A DNA stretch of 64,000 nt from Janthinobacterium sp. Marseille (GCF_000013625.1 NC_009659.1:1-64000), one strand, 5' to 3'. Positions 30,201 through 39,223 are shown, counted from the stretch's first letter. A program made the numbers and translations. The notes: a model not told the origin generated them from the letters alone.

Positions 30201-30412
30201 GTATGTTGCCGATGGCACTGGGCTTTGGCGAAGGCGGTGAGCAAAATGCACCGCTGGGCCGCGCCACTATCGGTGGCCTGCTGTTTGCGACCGCATCCAC
30301 TTTATTCTTTGTGCCGCTGGTGTTTGCCGGCGTCCATCAATTCCTGACGCAGCGTGCAGCCAAAAAAGGTTTGCCGCCGCCCCATACTGCAGTACTCGAA
30401 GGAAATAGCTGA
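27209..30412 (+). CDS. RND efflux pump inner-membrane permease
   Basis: This proton-driven tripartite pump subunit has the AcrB-like layout: an N-terminal membrane helix (about 10-30), a large periplasmic loop, helices 2-6 (about 335-480), a second periplasmic loop and helices 8-12 (about 885-1040). The proton-relay motif GILVDDATV with paired aspartates is present in the fourth helix. At 1067 residues it is full length. Despite a metal-type regulator downstream, it looks like an HAE/multidrug-type or divergent RND member more than CusA. It is the first gene of a pump-adaptor-OMF-regulator-kinase run. Confidence 0.93.
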   Translation: MWIVKIALRRPYTFLVMALLIFLATPIALTRMATDILPEIDIPVISIIWNYNGLSAQEMGQRVTAVNERVLTTTVNDIEHIESQTLAGVAVIKVFFQPDASIQTAIAQVTSVSQAILRQMPPGMTPPLIIKYSASSIPVMQLGLSSPTMSEQGLFDIALNSLRTKLVTIPGVAIPYPYGGKSRVVSVDLDAQALQSKGLSPTDIVNAVNAQNLILPGGTAKFGSTEFTVNINGSPRVLDELNDLPVRSVNGATTYLGEVAHVRDGFTPQTNIARQDGQRGVLLSLLKNGGASTLAIVDSVRASLDDILPTLPDDVKVTALFDQSVFVKAAISGVMHEALIAACLTATMILLFLGNWRTTCIIAISIPLSVLSSILALHALGETINIMTLGGLALAVGILVDDATVTIENIERYLHLGHDLETAILEGAGEIAIPTLVATLCICIVFVPMFFLTGVARYLFVPLAEAVMFAMIASYILSRTLVPTLVMLFMRKSHGAGHTEAKGKPSLLQRVYTSFDARFERMRRGYILVLSALLPRRRFYAAVFLGFTVLSSGLYFTLGQDFFPSVDAGLARLHFRAPTGTRIEETARLADQIEAVIRETIPAEELETVLDNLGLPYSGINLSYSNAGTIGTFDGEIQIALKKGHAPTDDYVKQLRAELPKRFPGIEFYFQPADVVTQILNFGLPAAIDVQFGGSNIKENYRLAAQLQNAVKQIPGAVDVYIRQRIDQPAMQLTMDRSRLQQMGLSAANVAQNLLIPLSGSSQTAPAFWLNPANGIAYNITVQTPQYKIDSLDALMQIPVGTGSAGTPTQLLSNLVDVKTTREQSVISRYNIEPVIDLYVSVSGRDLGSVAREVAKAIEPIRAQLPKGSKINMRGQVETMQSSFVGLGIGLLMAIVLVYLLIVVNFQSWIDPLIIITALPAALAGIAWMLFLTGTTLSVPALTGAIMTVGVATANSILMVSFARQRLLAGEPPLSAALEAGATRLRPVLMTALAMIIGMLPMALGFGEGGEQNAPLGRATIGGLLFATASTLFFVPLVFAGVHQFLTQRAAKKGLPPPHTAVLEGNS

Positions 30413-30413
30413 T

Positions 30414-31664
30414 ATGACTCAAGATCGCCACTCCACTATCGGTATCCACGGCTTGCAAGCGCATCAGGCCGCGCGCGGGATACAACGTTTGCATCTGTTG
30501 TCCCGGACCAGGAAGTTCGCGCTGATTGTCGTCGGCGTCCTGCTGATAGGCGCTGCGATAGTCATCGGCCTGCGTTTCGCGAAAGCGACTGAACTGGCCG
30601 AAGTATCGAAGCAACAAGCCACGCGTTATGTCTCGGTAACCAGCCCGCGCAGCTCGGCGACGGACAATGTGTTGCGCCTGCCAGGTACGCTGCAGGGGAT
30701 TATCGAAGCGCCTATCAATGCGCGCACCAATGGTTATGTGACGCGCTGGGTGAAAGATATCGGTGACCCGGTCAAGCGCGGTGATTTGCTGGCAGTGATC
30801 GATACACCGGAAGTTGCACAGCAATTGAACGAAGCCAAGGCCACACAGGCGCAAGCCACGACCAACCTGCAATTGGCAAAGAGCACCTTTGAACGTTGGG
30901 ATGCACTGCGCAAACGTGACGCGGTATCGCAACAGGACCTGGATGAAAAACGTAATGCACTGGCAGTTGCAGTAGCGGCAGACAACTCAAGCAAAGCGAC
31001 TGTACAACGTCTGCAGGATCAGTTGGGTTACAGCCGTATTGTTGCGCCCTTCGATGGCATCGTGACGCGCCGTAATATTGATATCGGTACTTTGGTCGAT
31101 TCAGGCGGCAGCACACGCGTGCTGTTCACGCTGGCGAAAAGTGATCCTTTGCGCGTCTATGTCTATGTGCCGCAAAGTTATTCCACGCAGATTAAGGCCG
31201 GTAATACGGTAGGCATCACGCTGAATGAAATACCGGGCAAAGTATTTGACGGCAAGATCGCCCGTACCGCAGGTGCGATCGATACGGTAACCCGCACCTT
31301 GCAGGTCGCTATCGATTTGCCGAATCCTGATGGTGTACTGTTGCCAGGTGCGTATGCGCAGGTCGCCATCAAGGCCAGCGGCGGCAGTGCGAGTTCGCTG
31401 ACGATACCGAATAACACTTTGTTGTTCCGTCCTGAAGGTCCGCGTGTCGCGGTCGTCGGCGATGATGGCAAAGTGCGTCTGCAGCCAGTCGTGATCGCGC
31501 GTGAATTGGGTGTGGATATTGAACTGGCGAGCGGTGTGACGGCACAAGATAAATTGATCATTAATCCGGCTGACTCGCTCAGCAATGGCGATGCAGTGAG
31601 TGTGATCACACCGCCGGCTGATAAGGCGGCTACACCGGCGACCAACAAGGGGAAAGCGTCGTGA
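30414..31664 (+). CDS. RND efflux periplasmic adaptor (membrane fusion protein)
   Basis: The adaptor links the permease to the outer-membrane channel. It has a single N-terminal anchor (about 37-60), a barrel-sandwich lipoyl domain (PINARTNGYVTRWVKDIGDPVKRGDLLAVIDTP), an alpha-hairpin rich in Ala/Gln (about 130-200) and beta-barrel domains (YSRIVAPFDGIVTRRNIDIG). I chose the ATG at 30414, 1 bp after the permease stop, with AAGGA about 10 nt upstream. Length is 416 residues. Confidence 0.92.
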   Translation: MTQDRHSTIGIHGLQAHQAARGIQRLHLLSRTRKFALIVVGVLLIGAAIVIGLRFAKATELAEVSKQQATRYVSVTSPRSSATDNVLRLPGTLQGIIEAPINARTNGYVTRWVKDIGDPVKRGDLLAVIDTPEVAQQLNEAKATQAQATTNLQLAKSTFERWDALRKRDAVSQQDLDEKRNALAVAVAADNSSKATVQRLQDQLGYSRIVAPFDGIVTRRNIDIGTLVDSGGSTRVLFTLAKSDPLRVYVYVPQSYSTQIKAGNTVGITLNEIPGKVFDGKIARTAGAIDTVTRTLQVAIDLPNPDGVLLPGAYAQVAIKASGGSASSLTIPNNTLLFRPEGPRVAVVGDDGKVRLQPVVIARELGVDIELASGVTAQDKLIINPADSLSNGDAVSVITPPADKAATPATNKGKAS

Positions 31665-33088
31665 TCCTGCGTCGTACCCCGGCCTTTGCCTCCCTGCTGG
31701 CACTCCTGATATTGGGTGGCTGTGCGGTCGGCCCTGACTACCAGCGTCCTGATGCGCCGGTGGCGCAGGCATGGAAGACCGAAGCCGGCTGGCAAGCCAG
31801 CAATCCGCGCGATGGCGAATTGAAGGGCGCATGGTGGGAAATTTTCCGCGATGCTGAATTGAACGCATTGCAGGAACAGGCGCTGAAGAATGGCCAAACC
31901 ATGGTGATCGCGCAAGCACGCGTCGACCAGGCACGGGCGCAGGCCAATGTTGCGAATAGTTCCTTCTTCCCAAAGATAGGTGCGCAAGCAGGTAGTGCGC
32001 GCAATCGTACTTCGGCCGAACGACCACTGACCAATTACAACTCGCAGAATAGCTCGGTAGTGCAGAATGATTTCAATGCCGCTTTTACAGTGAGCTATGA
32101 ACTGGATCTGTTCGGTCGCGTGCGACGCCAGGCCGAAGGTGCCGGCGCTACCGCACAACAGGCACAAGCCGATTTTGAAAATACACGCCTGGTGCTGACG
32201 GCTGAACTGGCCGCCGATTACCTGGTCTTGCGCCAGACCGATGCAGAAATCGATGTCTTGCAGCAAACCCTGGGAGCGCAAACCAAGGCGCTGGATTTCA
32301 TTAGCGCACGTCACGAACTGGGCGCGGCATCCGGCCTTGATCTCAACCAGCAACAGGGATTGACGGCTGCAACCCAGACGCAGCTGACCTTGCTGCAAGA
32401 CCAGCGTGCACGTTATCAAAATGCGATTGCCACCCTGGTGGGGGTGCCGGCACCGGACTTTAAACTGCCGGTCAATCTTGCAGTCACTACGGCGCCAGCG
32501 ATTCCTTTGACGGCACCGGCGGCCTTGCTGGAACGGCGTCCCGATATTGCGGCGGCAGAACGTGCGATGGCAGCAGCCAATGCGCAGATCGGCGTGGCAC
32601 GCAGCGCTTATTTCCCGTCACTGGGTTTGTCGGGCCTGTACGGCAGCGATGCGAACCAACTGAGCAATTTATTTAGCGCACCGGCTTTGCTGTGGTCTAT
32701 CGGTGTCAGCGCCACACAAATGATTTTTGATGGTGGCCGTACCAGTGCGAATGTGGATTTCGCCAAAGCAGGTTACCAGCAGGCACTGGGCAACTACCGG
32801 CAAAGCGTGCTGGTTGCGATGCAGGAAGTGCAGGATGGCTTGAACAGCGATGTGGCATTGGCGCAGGCGCTTACCTCGGCCAAGGTCGCAGCTGACAGCG
32901 CGGATCGTTCGCTCGGCTTGTCGACAGACAGGTATCAAAGCGGGATTACGACCAATCTCGAAGTAGTGGTCGCCCAGCAAACCTTCCTCAGCTACAAACG
33001 CCAGGAAGTGCAATTGCATGGACAGCGCCTGGTGAATACGGTAAAGCTGATCAAGGCTTTGGGTGGCGGCTGGCATGCGCATGAATAA
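31661..33088 (+). CDS. NodT-family outer-membrane efflux lipoprotein
   Basis: A TolC/OprM-like trimeric channel. The signal peptide ends in lipobox LGGC; CAVGPDYQRP follows as usual for the family. Two OEP repeats are visible (about 60-250 and 275-465), including AALLERRPDIAAAERAMAAANAQIGVARSAYFPSL. The GTG start overlaps the adaptor stop as GTGA, with GGGGAAAG upstream, showing tight coupling. 475 residues. Confidence 0.92.
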   Translation: MILRRTPAFASLLALLILGGCAVGPDYQRPDAPVAQAWKTEAGWQASNPRDGELKGAWWEIFRDAELNALQEQALKNGQTMVIAQARVDQARAQANVANSSFFPKIGAQAGSARNRTSAERPLTNYNSQNSSVVQNDFNAAFTVSYELDLFGRVRRQAEGAGATAQQAQADFENTRLVLTAELAADYLVLRQTDAEIDVLQQTLGAQTKALDFISARHELGAASGLDLNQQQGLTAATQTQLTLLQDQRARYQNAIATLVGVPAPDFKLPVNLAVTTAPAIPLTAPAALLERRPDIAAAERAMAAANAQIGVARSAYFPSLGLSGLYGSDANQLSNLFSAPALLWSIGVSATQMIFDGGRTSANVDFAKAGYQQALGNYRQSVLVAMQEVQDGLNSDVALAQALTSAKVAADSADRSLGLSTDRYQSGITTNLEVVVAQQTFLSYKRQEVQLHGQRLVNTVKLIKALGGGWHAHE

Positions 33089-33157
33089 GGCGGTAGCGGC
33101 GGGTTTGGTCCTGCCACTACGCTATTCATAAGCGGCAAAAAGGAAGATGCTTATCTT

Positions 33158-33841
33158 ATGAAAATCTTGTTGATCGAAGACGAAGTCAAGACGGTCGCCT
33201 ACCTGCAGCGAGGCCTGACCGAGCAAGGTTGCATAGTCGATGTTGCCAACAATGGCATCGACGGCCAGCATCTGGCCCTGACCGGCGACTATGACGCCAT
33301 CGTGCTCGACATTATGTTGCCCGGCCGCGACGGCATAGAAGTATTGCAAGCCTTGCGTCGCCAAAAGAGTACGCCGGTCATCATGCTGACGGCACGTGGT
33401 GAAGTCGATGACCGCATCCATGGCTTGCAGACCGGTGCCGATGATTACCTGGTCAAGCCATTTTCCTTCCTCGAATTGCTGGCGCGTTTGCAGGCGCTCG
33501 GACGCCGTGGTCGTCCACAAGAGTCAACACATATCCGCATTGCCGATTTGCATATCGACCTGATCGCACGACGTGCGATGCGGGGCGTGCGCCGGCTGGA
33601 CCTGACTGCCAAAGAGTTTGCGCTGCTGGCGGCATTGGCGCGCCATCGTGGGCAAGTGCTGTCGAAGACCGTCATCGTCGAAATGGTGTGGGACGTTAAC
33701 TTCGAAAGCAATACCAATGTCGTCGAAGTAGCGATCAAGCGTTTGCGCGCCAAGCTCGATGAGCCATCCGAAGTCAAGCTCCTGCATACGATACGCGGCA
33801 TGGGTTACCTGCTGGAAGAACGCAGCGAGGCTGATGCATGA
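33158..33841 (+). CDS. CusR/CopR-like heavy-metal-type response regulator
   Basis: An OmpR-family regulator of 227 residues: a receiver with phosphoacceptor Asp-51 (AIVLDIMLPGRDG) and KPFSF lysine region, then a winged-helix DNA-binding domain (DLTAKEFALLAAL, TNVVEVAIKRLRAKLD, IRGMGYLLEE). The closest look is to CusR/CopR/IrlR. It follows the RND operon by 69 bp and overlaps the kinase gene by ATGA. The palindrome at 27045-27058 is its probable binding site. Confidence 0.9.
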   Translation: MKILLIEDEVKTVAYLQRGLTEQGCIVDVANNGIDGQHLALTGDYDAIVLDIMLPGRDGIEVLQALRRQKSTPVIMLTARGEVDDRIHGLQTGADDYLVKPFSFLELLARLQALGRRGRPQESTHIRIADLHIDLIARRAMRGVRRLDLTAKEFALLAALARHRGQVLSKTVIVEMVWDVNFESNTNVVEVAIKRLRAKLDEPSEVKLLHTIRGMGYLLEERSEADA

Positions 33842-35229
33842 ATGCAAGCGCACGTACGAGTACGCATTCGATTGCACGCCGCCTGACCTTGATGTTTGCA
33901 TTGGCGGCAGCGGTAGTGTTTTCCATCACCGGCTATGCGCTGTATCAATTCCAGTGCATAGAATTGCGTCGCCATCAATTGCAGGAAATTAAAACGCGCT
34001 TTGAATTTGTGGAAAGCCTGATCGTCCGGCGTATCAATACTGCCGAGAAGTGGCTCTTGCTGGAAGACAAAATGACCGAGCTGACGCCGCAAGACGGCAG
34101 CATCGTTTATCTGGTCGAAAGCAAGGATCCGGCCTTCCGCCTCGGCCGTCCCTTCGCCGCCGATGCGCGTATCAGTAATGAAGGCAATGGCGTGCGCCGC
34201 ATCGTTACGGAGAATGGCACTTACCTGACACTGAGCGGCGAACTGCCGGCAGCCGGTGAACGGCCGGCGGTAACGCTGACGGTCGGGCTCGATGCCAGCG
34301 CCTTCGATACCACCAGTCGTGCGATCAATGCGGCGCTGGTGATTGCCTTCCTGTTTGGCGTGGTGGTGGTGGCCGGCCTCGGCTGGTGGATTGCGCGGCG
34401 CGGCTTGCTGGCGGTCGATGATTTATCACGCCATGCGGAAAACCTGAGTCCGCTGAACTTGGCGGAACGGTTGCCGACCGGCGATATGCCGAGCGAACTC
34501 AATGGTTTGGTGCTGTCCTTCAATGGTGCTTTGGGACGGGTTGAACAGGCTTATGTGCAATTGTCGACCTTCAATGCCGATGTCGCGCATGAATTACGTA
34601 CGCCGCTCGGCAATCTGATCGGGCAGACGCAAGTGATGTTGTCACGTGAACGTTCGGCGGAAGAGTTAACCGAAGTATTGCAATCGAACCTGGAAGAACT
34701 GGAACGCCTGCGCACCATCATCAACGATATGTTGTTCCTGGCGCAAGCGGATCGCGGCATACGCGCGGCCAATCTCGAACTGACATCGATTGCATCGGAA
34801 GTACTGAAAAGCGCTGAATTCCTCGACATGTTGATCGAAGATGCGGGCGTGTCGCTGGTGGTGGAAGGCGACGCCGAAGCCAGCATAGACAAATCACTGT
34901 TCGGTCGCGCTATTACCAATTTGCTGTACAACGCGATCCAGCACTGTGATCGCAACTCTACCATTCGCGTGCATATCGAAGAGCGCGACCATGCTGTTGC
35001 GATCAATGTCAGCAACCAGGGTGTCCCGGTCGAGCCGCATCATTTGGAAAGATTGTTCGAGCGCTTTTATCGTGTCGATTCTTCCCGCACCGATAGCGAT
35101 AACAGCCATGGACTTGGCCTGGCCATTGTCAAGGCGATTGCCCATATGCATGGCGGCACGGTGTTTGCCGCGAGCAATGCGGAAATGACGACGATAGGGT
35201 TTACGGTTGCGAATGGCGGCGCATTGTAA
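33838..35229 (+). CDS. CusS-like sensor histidine kinase
   Basis: An inner-membrane kinase: membrane helices at about 18-38 and 158-182 enclose a periplasmic sensor of about 120 residues. HAMP and HisKA follow (VAHELRTPLGN, phospho-His about 251), then HATPase with NLLYNAIQHC and HGLGLAIVKAIAHMHGG. At 463 residues it matches heavy-metal sensor kinases. I see no obvious metal-binding cysteine or methionine cluster in the sensor loop; CIELRRHQ near the first helix is the only cysteine nearby. The ligand cannot be assigned. Confidence 0.9.
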   Translation: MNASARTSTHSIARRLTLMFALAAAVVFSITGYALYQFQCIELRRHQLQEIKTRFEFVESLIVRRINTAEKWLLLEDKMTELTPQDGSIVYLVESKDPAFRLGRPFAADARISNEGNGVRRIVTENGTYLTLSGELPAAGERPAVTLTVGLDASAFDTTSRAINAALVIAFLFGVVVVAGLGWWIARRGLLAVDDLSRHAENLSPLNLAERLPTGDMPSELNGLVLSFNGALGRVEQAYVQLSTFNADVAHELRTPLGNLIGQTQVMLSRERSAEELTEVLQSNLEELERLRTIINDMLFLAQADRGIRAANLELTSIASEVLKSAEFLDMLIEDAGVSLVVEGDAEASIDKSLFGRAITNLLYNAIQHCDRNSTIRVHIEERDHAVAINVSNQGVPVEPHHLERLFERFYRVDSSRTDSDNSHGLGLAIVKAIAHMHGGTVFAASNAEMTTIGFTVANGGAL

Positions 35230-35335
35230 GAAGATGTCAGCGCGTCATCTTTAAGCCGGATTCAAGCCGCCCACCTCGTATGTGCTTTGGGCTGTCGGCG
35301 TAGAATGACGGTAGCCATTAGCAATGAGGATCAAA

Positions 35336-35572
35336 ATGAAAAAAGTAGAGTTGGAGCACGTACAGATCGTCTGGTACCAGGATTCCATTTCAGGCGAAAC
35401 CGCTTCGGCCGGTTACAAGGGCAAGACGCAGAATTTCTGGGTGCACCTGGAATACTTCCCGCGTGAAGTGACGGAGGCTTACCTGATGGATGAAGGCGAA
35501 GCCAGGCCGGCACCGAAAGACCATTGGGCTTACGCGCGCGGCGTGCTGGTTGGAAAATCAGAGAACGAATAA
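35336..35572 (+). CDS. Hypothetical protein, 78 residues
   Basis: I do not recognise the family. The ATG at 35336 is preferred over one 12 nt upstream because GAGGAT lies just before it. The small soluble protein has aromatic strands (VQIVWYQDSISGET, TQNFWVHLEYFP) and an acidic middle (MDEGEARPAPKDHW), with no signal peptide. It stands alone between the kinase gene and a 12-bp hairpin. Confidence 0.6.
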   Translation: MKKVELEHVQIVWYQDSISGETASAGYKGKTQNFWVHLEYFPREVTEAYLMDEGEARPAPKDHWAYARGVLVGKSENE

Positions 35573-35583
35573 CAGCTTGGTAA

Positions 35584-35609
35584 CTTCCCATCCCGTGCGG
35601 GATGGGAAG
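35584..35609. terminator. 12-bp hairpin between convergent small genes
   Basis: CTTCCCATCCCG and CGGGATGGGAAG pair perfectly with only two bases between them. No T run follows on either strand, so it may be a weak or Rho-assisted terminator, or a cruciform-forming element between convergent genes. Confidence 0.55.
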
Positions 35610-35621
35610 ACAGGCGGATAA

Positions 35622-35846
35622 TTATTTAGGGAATATTTCGAAGGCTTCGCCGACTTTCAGTGCGACCAGGTCATACAGCGAGTGACGCGGTTCCGGTCCG
35701 GCGCGTTCAAATCCTTCCACCGTATCCGGCTCTACACCTTCAGGTGGCGGCACGAATTGCATCCAGTCTTCGTAACCCGGATGATCTTTCAGGTTGCGAT
35801 TGAGTTCATCCAGGAATTCTTGCTTGTTGAGTTTTTTCACAGCCAT
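35622..35846 (-). CDS. Hypothetical protein, 74 residues
   Basis: A strong AGGAGGG lies 4 nt before the ATG, supporting expression. The protein starts with a basic, helical segment (MAVKKLNKQEFLDELNRNLKDHPGYEDWMQFVPPP) and ends acidic and hydrophobic (LVALKVGEAFEIFPK). It has no signal peptide or membrane segment. No family is recognised. Confidence 0.65.
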   Translation of the reverse strand: MAVKKLNKQEFLDELNRNLKDHPGYEDWMQFVPPPEGVEPDTVEGFERAGPEPRHSLYDLVALKVGEAFEIFPK

Positions 35847-35922
35847 GGCACCCTCCTCGAAGAATAATTCATCTTAGCACGTAGGATTCGACCCGACGTG
35901 CCGGAGATCGTTCATCCGTGCG

Positions 35923-37062
35923 TCAGAACAAGGCGCCGCGTGCTGACACCGGCCATGCTTCCTGCACGGTCTGGCCGCGATAGGCGATCAGCCAGTCATG
36001 CAGATTGACGGTAGGGTCGCAATGGCTGGGAATCAGCCGAACCTTGTCGCCGACTTTCACTGGTGCAGCACCCGCTTCCGGCACGATGGTCGTATGTTCA
36101 TCCGATAGCGTTTGTACCGACCAGCCCGGCAATTGCAGGCGCGGCAAACCATGATCGACGGCGAAGGCTTTCAAGCCACCATCCAGCACCGCATGTTTCT
36201 CCTGCACACTGATCACCGTACATAAACCGAACAAGGCATGGCGCAGCGGCGCACTGTCGGCTTCCGGCGTGTTGGCCGCGTAGTCGGTATCCATCAACAC
36301 GTAAGAACCCGGTTGCACCTCGGTATAAAGTGAAGAGCCGGCTTCCAGCATATAAGTGCCGGTGCCGCCGCCGGTGACCGTGGTGCAGGGAAAGCCGGCG
36401 TCTTCCAGTTCGTGGATGATGCCGCGCACCTTTTCCACTGCACTGGCGACCGCTGCCGCGCGTTCCTGCGGCAGCCGCATATGCTGGGCCGAACCGCGGA
36501 ACGCGTGGATGCCGGCAAAGCGCAAATGCGGGCTGTATTGTTCTATCGTGCGTGCGAGGTCGATTGCCTGGTGGGCATTGCTGATGCCGCAGCGTTGATG
36601 ACCGATGTCAACTTCGATCAAGACATCAAGGTGGCTGCCCTGCCTGCTCGCCGCATCGCCAATTTGTTCAACCTGTATCGGATGGTCCACACAGATGCCG
36701 AGCCTGGCGCGGGCTGCGAGCGCCGCCACGCGTGTCACCTTGCGCAGGCCCACGATCTGGTTGGTGATCAGTACATCTGTTATCCCCGCCTCTACAAATA
36801 TTTCGGCTTCACTGACCTTCTGGCAGCAGATGCCGGTAGCGCCTGCCGCCAGCTGCCTGTGTGCAATTGCCGGACTTTTGTGTGCCTTGCCGTGCGAGCG
36901 CACTTTCAAACCGGCCTGCAATACACGTGTATGTACGCGTGCGAGGTTATCTTCAAACGCATCAAGATCCACCAGCAAGGCCGGCGTATCGACGTGATCA
37001 AGTTGGTCGCCCGGCAAGGCCGGTGCGGCTTGCGAAGCAAACGATAATTCTTTATGGCCCAT
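35923..37062 (-). CDS. DSD1-type PLP enzyme (D-threonine aldolase / D-serine dehydratase family)
   Basis: A fold-type III PLP enzyme acting on D-amino acids. The PLP lysine motif appears as RSHGKAHKSPAIA (about 54-66) with VDTPALLVDLDAFEDNL just before it. VTGGGTGTYML binds the PLP phosphate, and PSHCDPTVNLHD near the C-terminus holds the histidine and cysteine that coordinate the divalent metal in this family. 379 residues is normal. The exact substrate (D-threonine, D-3-hydroxyaspartate or D-serine) cannot be read from sequence. It is monocistronic. Confidence 0.85.
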   Translation of the reverse strand: MGHKELSFASQAAPALPGDQLDHVDTPALLVDLDAFEDNLARVHTRVLQAGLKVRSHGKAHKSPAIAHRQLAAGATGICCQKVSEAEIFVEAGITDVLITNQIVGLRKVTRVAALAARARLGICVDHPIQVEQIGDAASRQGSHLDVLIEVDIGHQRCGISNAHQAIDLARTIEQYSPHLRFAGIHAFRGSAQHMRLPQERAAAVASAVEKVRGIIHELEDAGFPCTTVTGGGTGTYMLEAGSSLYTEVQPGSYVLMDTDYAANTPEADSAPLRHALFGLCTVISVQEKHAVLDGGLKAFAVDHGLPRLQLPGWSVQTLSDEHTTIVPEAGAAPVKVGDKVRLIPSHCDPTVNLHDWLIAYRGQTVQEAWPVSARGALF

Positions 37063-37183
37063 GTCTTCCTTGATACCTGGATATATGTGAGGGGAGTTGT
37101 GGTGCGCTGTACGAGCAGACTAATCGCTACTGTACGTGCAAAACGGTTTTCATGTGTTACATGCGCGTTGCATGGCGGAATAC

Positions 37184-37214
37184 AAAAAAAAGCCGCTGAC
37201 CTCAGGCAGCGGCT
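37184..37214 (-). terminator. Intrinsic terminator of the chemoreceptor gene
   Basis: On the minus strand an 8-bp stem AGCCGCTG/CAGCGGCT with an 8-nt loop is followed by seven more T residues. It lies 20 bp after the stop of the chemoreceptor gene. Confidence 0.9.
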
Positions 37215-37234
37215 TCTATTGAAACAGCGAAGAA

Positions 37235-39223
37235 TTATGCGGCTTTGCGGTCCAGGCGTTTGGTATCACTGCTTATACGCAAGGTACCGCTAGCGCCGAT
37301 CTTCTTGCTGTCAGGCTTTTTTGCATCACCTTGTTCTTTATAAACACCACAACCTATGATCAGGTCCTGGTACTTGTCGAGATACATGGATTTGGCTTCC
37401 ATTTGCTTCGAGATCGGATTCAGGAAGAGATAGTCTTGCCAGCCTTTACCATGCGTCTTGATGATGGACAGGCGTTCCTGGATGAAGAGATTGCCGGCGC
37501 CGTCTTTCGCGTTGATCAGGTCCTTGCCTATCAATGTCGGGTTGGCACCGTGGGCCAGGTTTTTGCCGTGCATATCGTAGACCACCACATACAGGTCGCG
37601 GTCGCAGAAAGGACCCAGCTTGTTATTGATATCGGCGAAGGTCGCATCCTTGCCTTTTTCATGCATGCTGGCGATCGCACGTGTGACCATTTCATTGGCT
37701 TCTTCGGCCGAGCCGTGGCTGCCGCTCTTGATAGTGAAGACGTCGACGACGTTGTTGAGTTCGGTGGTCTGGCTTTGCAATGATTCGGCTGCTGCTGCCG
37801 CTTGTTCAACCAGCGCTGCATTTTGCTGCGTGACCTGGTCCATCTGTGCGATGGCCTGGTTGACCTGTTCGATGCCTATGCTTTGTTCGCGGCTGGCAGA
37901 ACTGATCTCGGTCATGATGTTGTCGACGCGCTTGATGCTGGCGACTACTTCATTCATCGTGTCACCGGCATGCGCTACCAGCTTGCTACCGCTTTGCACC
38001 TTGTTGACCGAGTCTTCGATCAGGCTTTTGATTTCGCGTGCCGCCGCCGAACTACGTTGCGCCAGGCTGCGCACCTCACCGGCGACCACCGCGAAGCCAC
38101 GCCCCTGTTCGCCGGCACGTGCTGCTTCGACCGCTGCATTCAGCGCCAGGATATTGGTCTGGAAGGCGATGCCATCGATGACGCTGATGATGTCGACGAT
38201 TTTCTTCGACGACTGGTTGATCGAATCCATCGTGTTGACTACTTCGGCTACGACATTACCGCCCTTGACGGCAACTTCGGATGCGGTGCGTGCCAGTTGA
38301 TTCGCCTGTTCTGCATTCGCTGCATTTTCTTTTACGGTGGAAGTCATCTCTTCCATCGCCGAGGCAGTTTCTTCCAATGAGCTGGCTTGCTGTTCGGTAC
38401 GCGAAGACAGGTCCAGGTTACCGGCTGCGATTTCATTAGTTGCGGTGGACAGGGTCTTGGTGCCGTTGCGGATATTCCAGACCACATTCGCCAGGCCCTG
38501 GCCTATGCTATTGATCGAAGCCAGCAGTTGTCCGACTTCATCGGTACGCTTGTTTTCCATGCGTATCGTCAGGTCGCCGGTCGCCAGCTTGCGTGCGGTG
38601 TGGGTTGCCTGTGCCAGCGGGCGCAGCAGCATGCTGCGGATCGCGCTATACAAGAGTGCTGCCAGGACCAGGGTGGCGATGAGTGCTGCCGCGGCAAAAA
38701 TATTGCGCAAGGCTGTCGCTTCCTGTGTGAATTCACCGACGTAGGTGTCGCCGACGACTACCCAGTTCTTATCTTGCGCATAAGTAAAGCTGGCGATGCG
38801 CTCCGCGCCGCTGGCATCGGTATAGCGCAGGCTGCCTTCTTTCTGCGCCAGGATGTCCTTGATGAATTCACGGCCGTCAGCAGCTTTGTTAGCCAGCGCA
38901 TTCTGCCCTTCCTTTTGCGCGGCGATTAGCAGCTTGCCCAAATCCTTGCCCTGGTTCGCGTCGAGCACATAGTATTGGCCGCTTTGCCCGACTTTCAGTG
39001 CCAGCAGTTTTTGTTTGATGAGGACGGGATCCTGGCTCATGCCGAGTACCAGCTGCGCTTTGGCAATGACATCGGCTGTGGCTCGTTGCAGCAACATATC
39101 GGATGTCGCCTGTGCGCTGGTCCAGATGAATGCACCAAAGCTGAGGGCGATGAGCAGGAAGGAGATGGCGGAAAGTCGGACTCCGACGCTTAGCTTGGCT
39201 AGGTAACGCATAAGGCTGTTCAT
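37235..39223 (-). CDS. Methyl-accepting chemotaxis protein with N- and C-terminal Cache-type domains
   Basis: A membrane helix (about 15-35) is followed by a periplasmic Cache-type sensor (about 36-175, with VGQSGQYYVLDANQGKDL), a second helix (about 178-200), HAMP and a signalling domain (DGIAFQTNILALNAAVEAARAGEQGRGFAVVAGEVR). After the receptor core, residues about 510-630 form another Cache-like unit (DLYVVVYDMHGKNLAHGANPTLIGKDLINAKDGAGN...IIGCGVYKE). At 662 residues it is longer than a standard receptor. A cytoplasmic Cache domain after the signalling helix is uncommon. It is monocistronic with its own terminator. Confidence 0.9.
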   Translation of the reverse strand: MNSLMRYLAKLSVGVRLSAISFLLIALSFGAFIWTSAQATSDMLLQRATADVIAKAQLVLGMSQDPVLIKQKLLALKVGQSGQYYVLDANQGKDLGKLLIAAQKEGQNALANKAADGREFIKDILAQKEGSLRYTDASGAERIASFTYAQDKNWVVVGDTYVGEFTQEATALRNIFAAAALIATLVLAALLYSAIRSMLLRPLAQATHTARKLATGDLTIRMENKRTDEVGQLLASINSIGQGLANVVWNIRNGTKTLSTATNEIAAGNLDLSSRTEQQASSLEETASAMEEMTSTVKENAANAEQANQLARTASEVAVKGGNVVAEVVNTMDSINQSSKKIVDIISVIDGIAFQTNILALNAAVEAARAGEQGRGFAVVAGEVRSLAQRSSAAAREIKSLIEDSVNKVQSGSKLVAHAGDTMNEVVASIKRVDNIMTEISSASREQSIGIEQVNQAIAQMDQVTQQNAALVEQAAAAAESLQSQTTELNNVVDVFTIKSGSHGSAEEANEMVTRAIASMHEKGKDATFADINNKLGPFCDRDLYVVVYDMHGKNLAHGANPTLIGKDLINAKDGAGNLFIQERLSIIKTHGKGWQDYLFLNPISKQMEAKSMYLDKYQDLIIGCGVYKEQGDAKKPDSKKIGASGTLRISSDTKRLDRKAA

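Noticed and set aside
27209..30412. Calling the first RND pump CusA
   Set aside because: The operon regulator is CusR-like, but the pump shows paired aspartates of the multidrug type and lacks an evident methionine metal relay.
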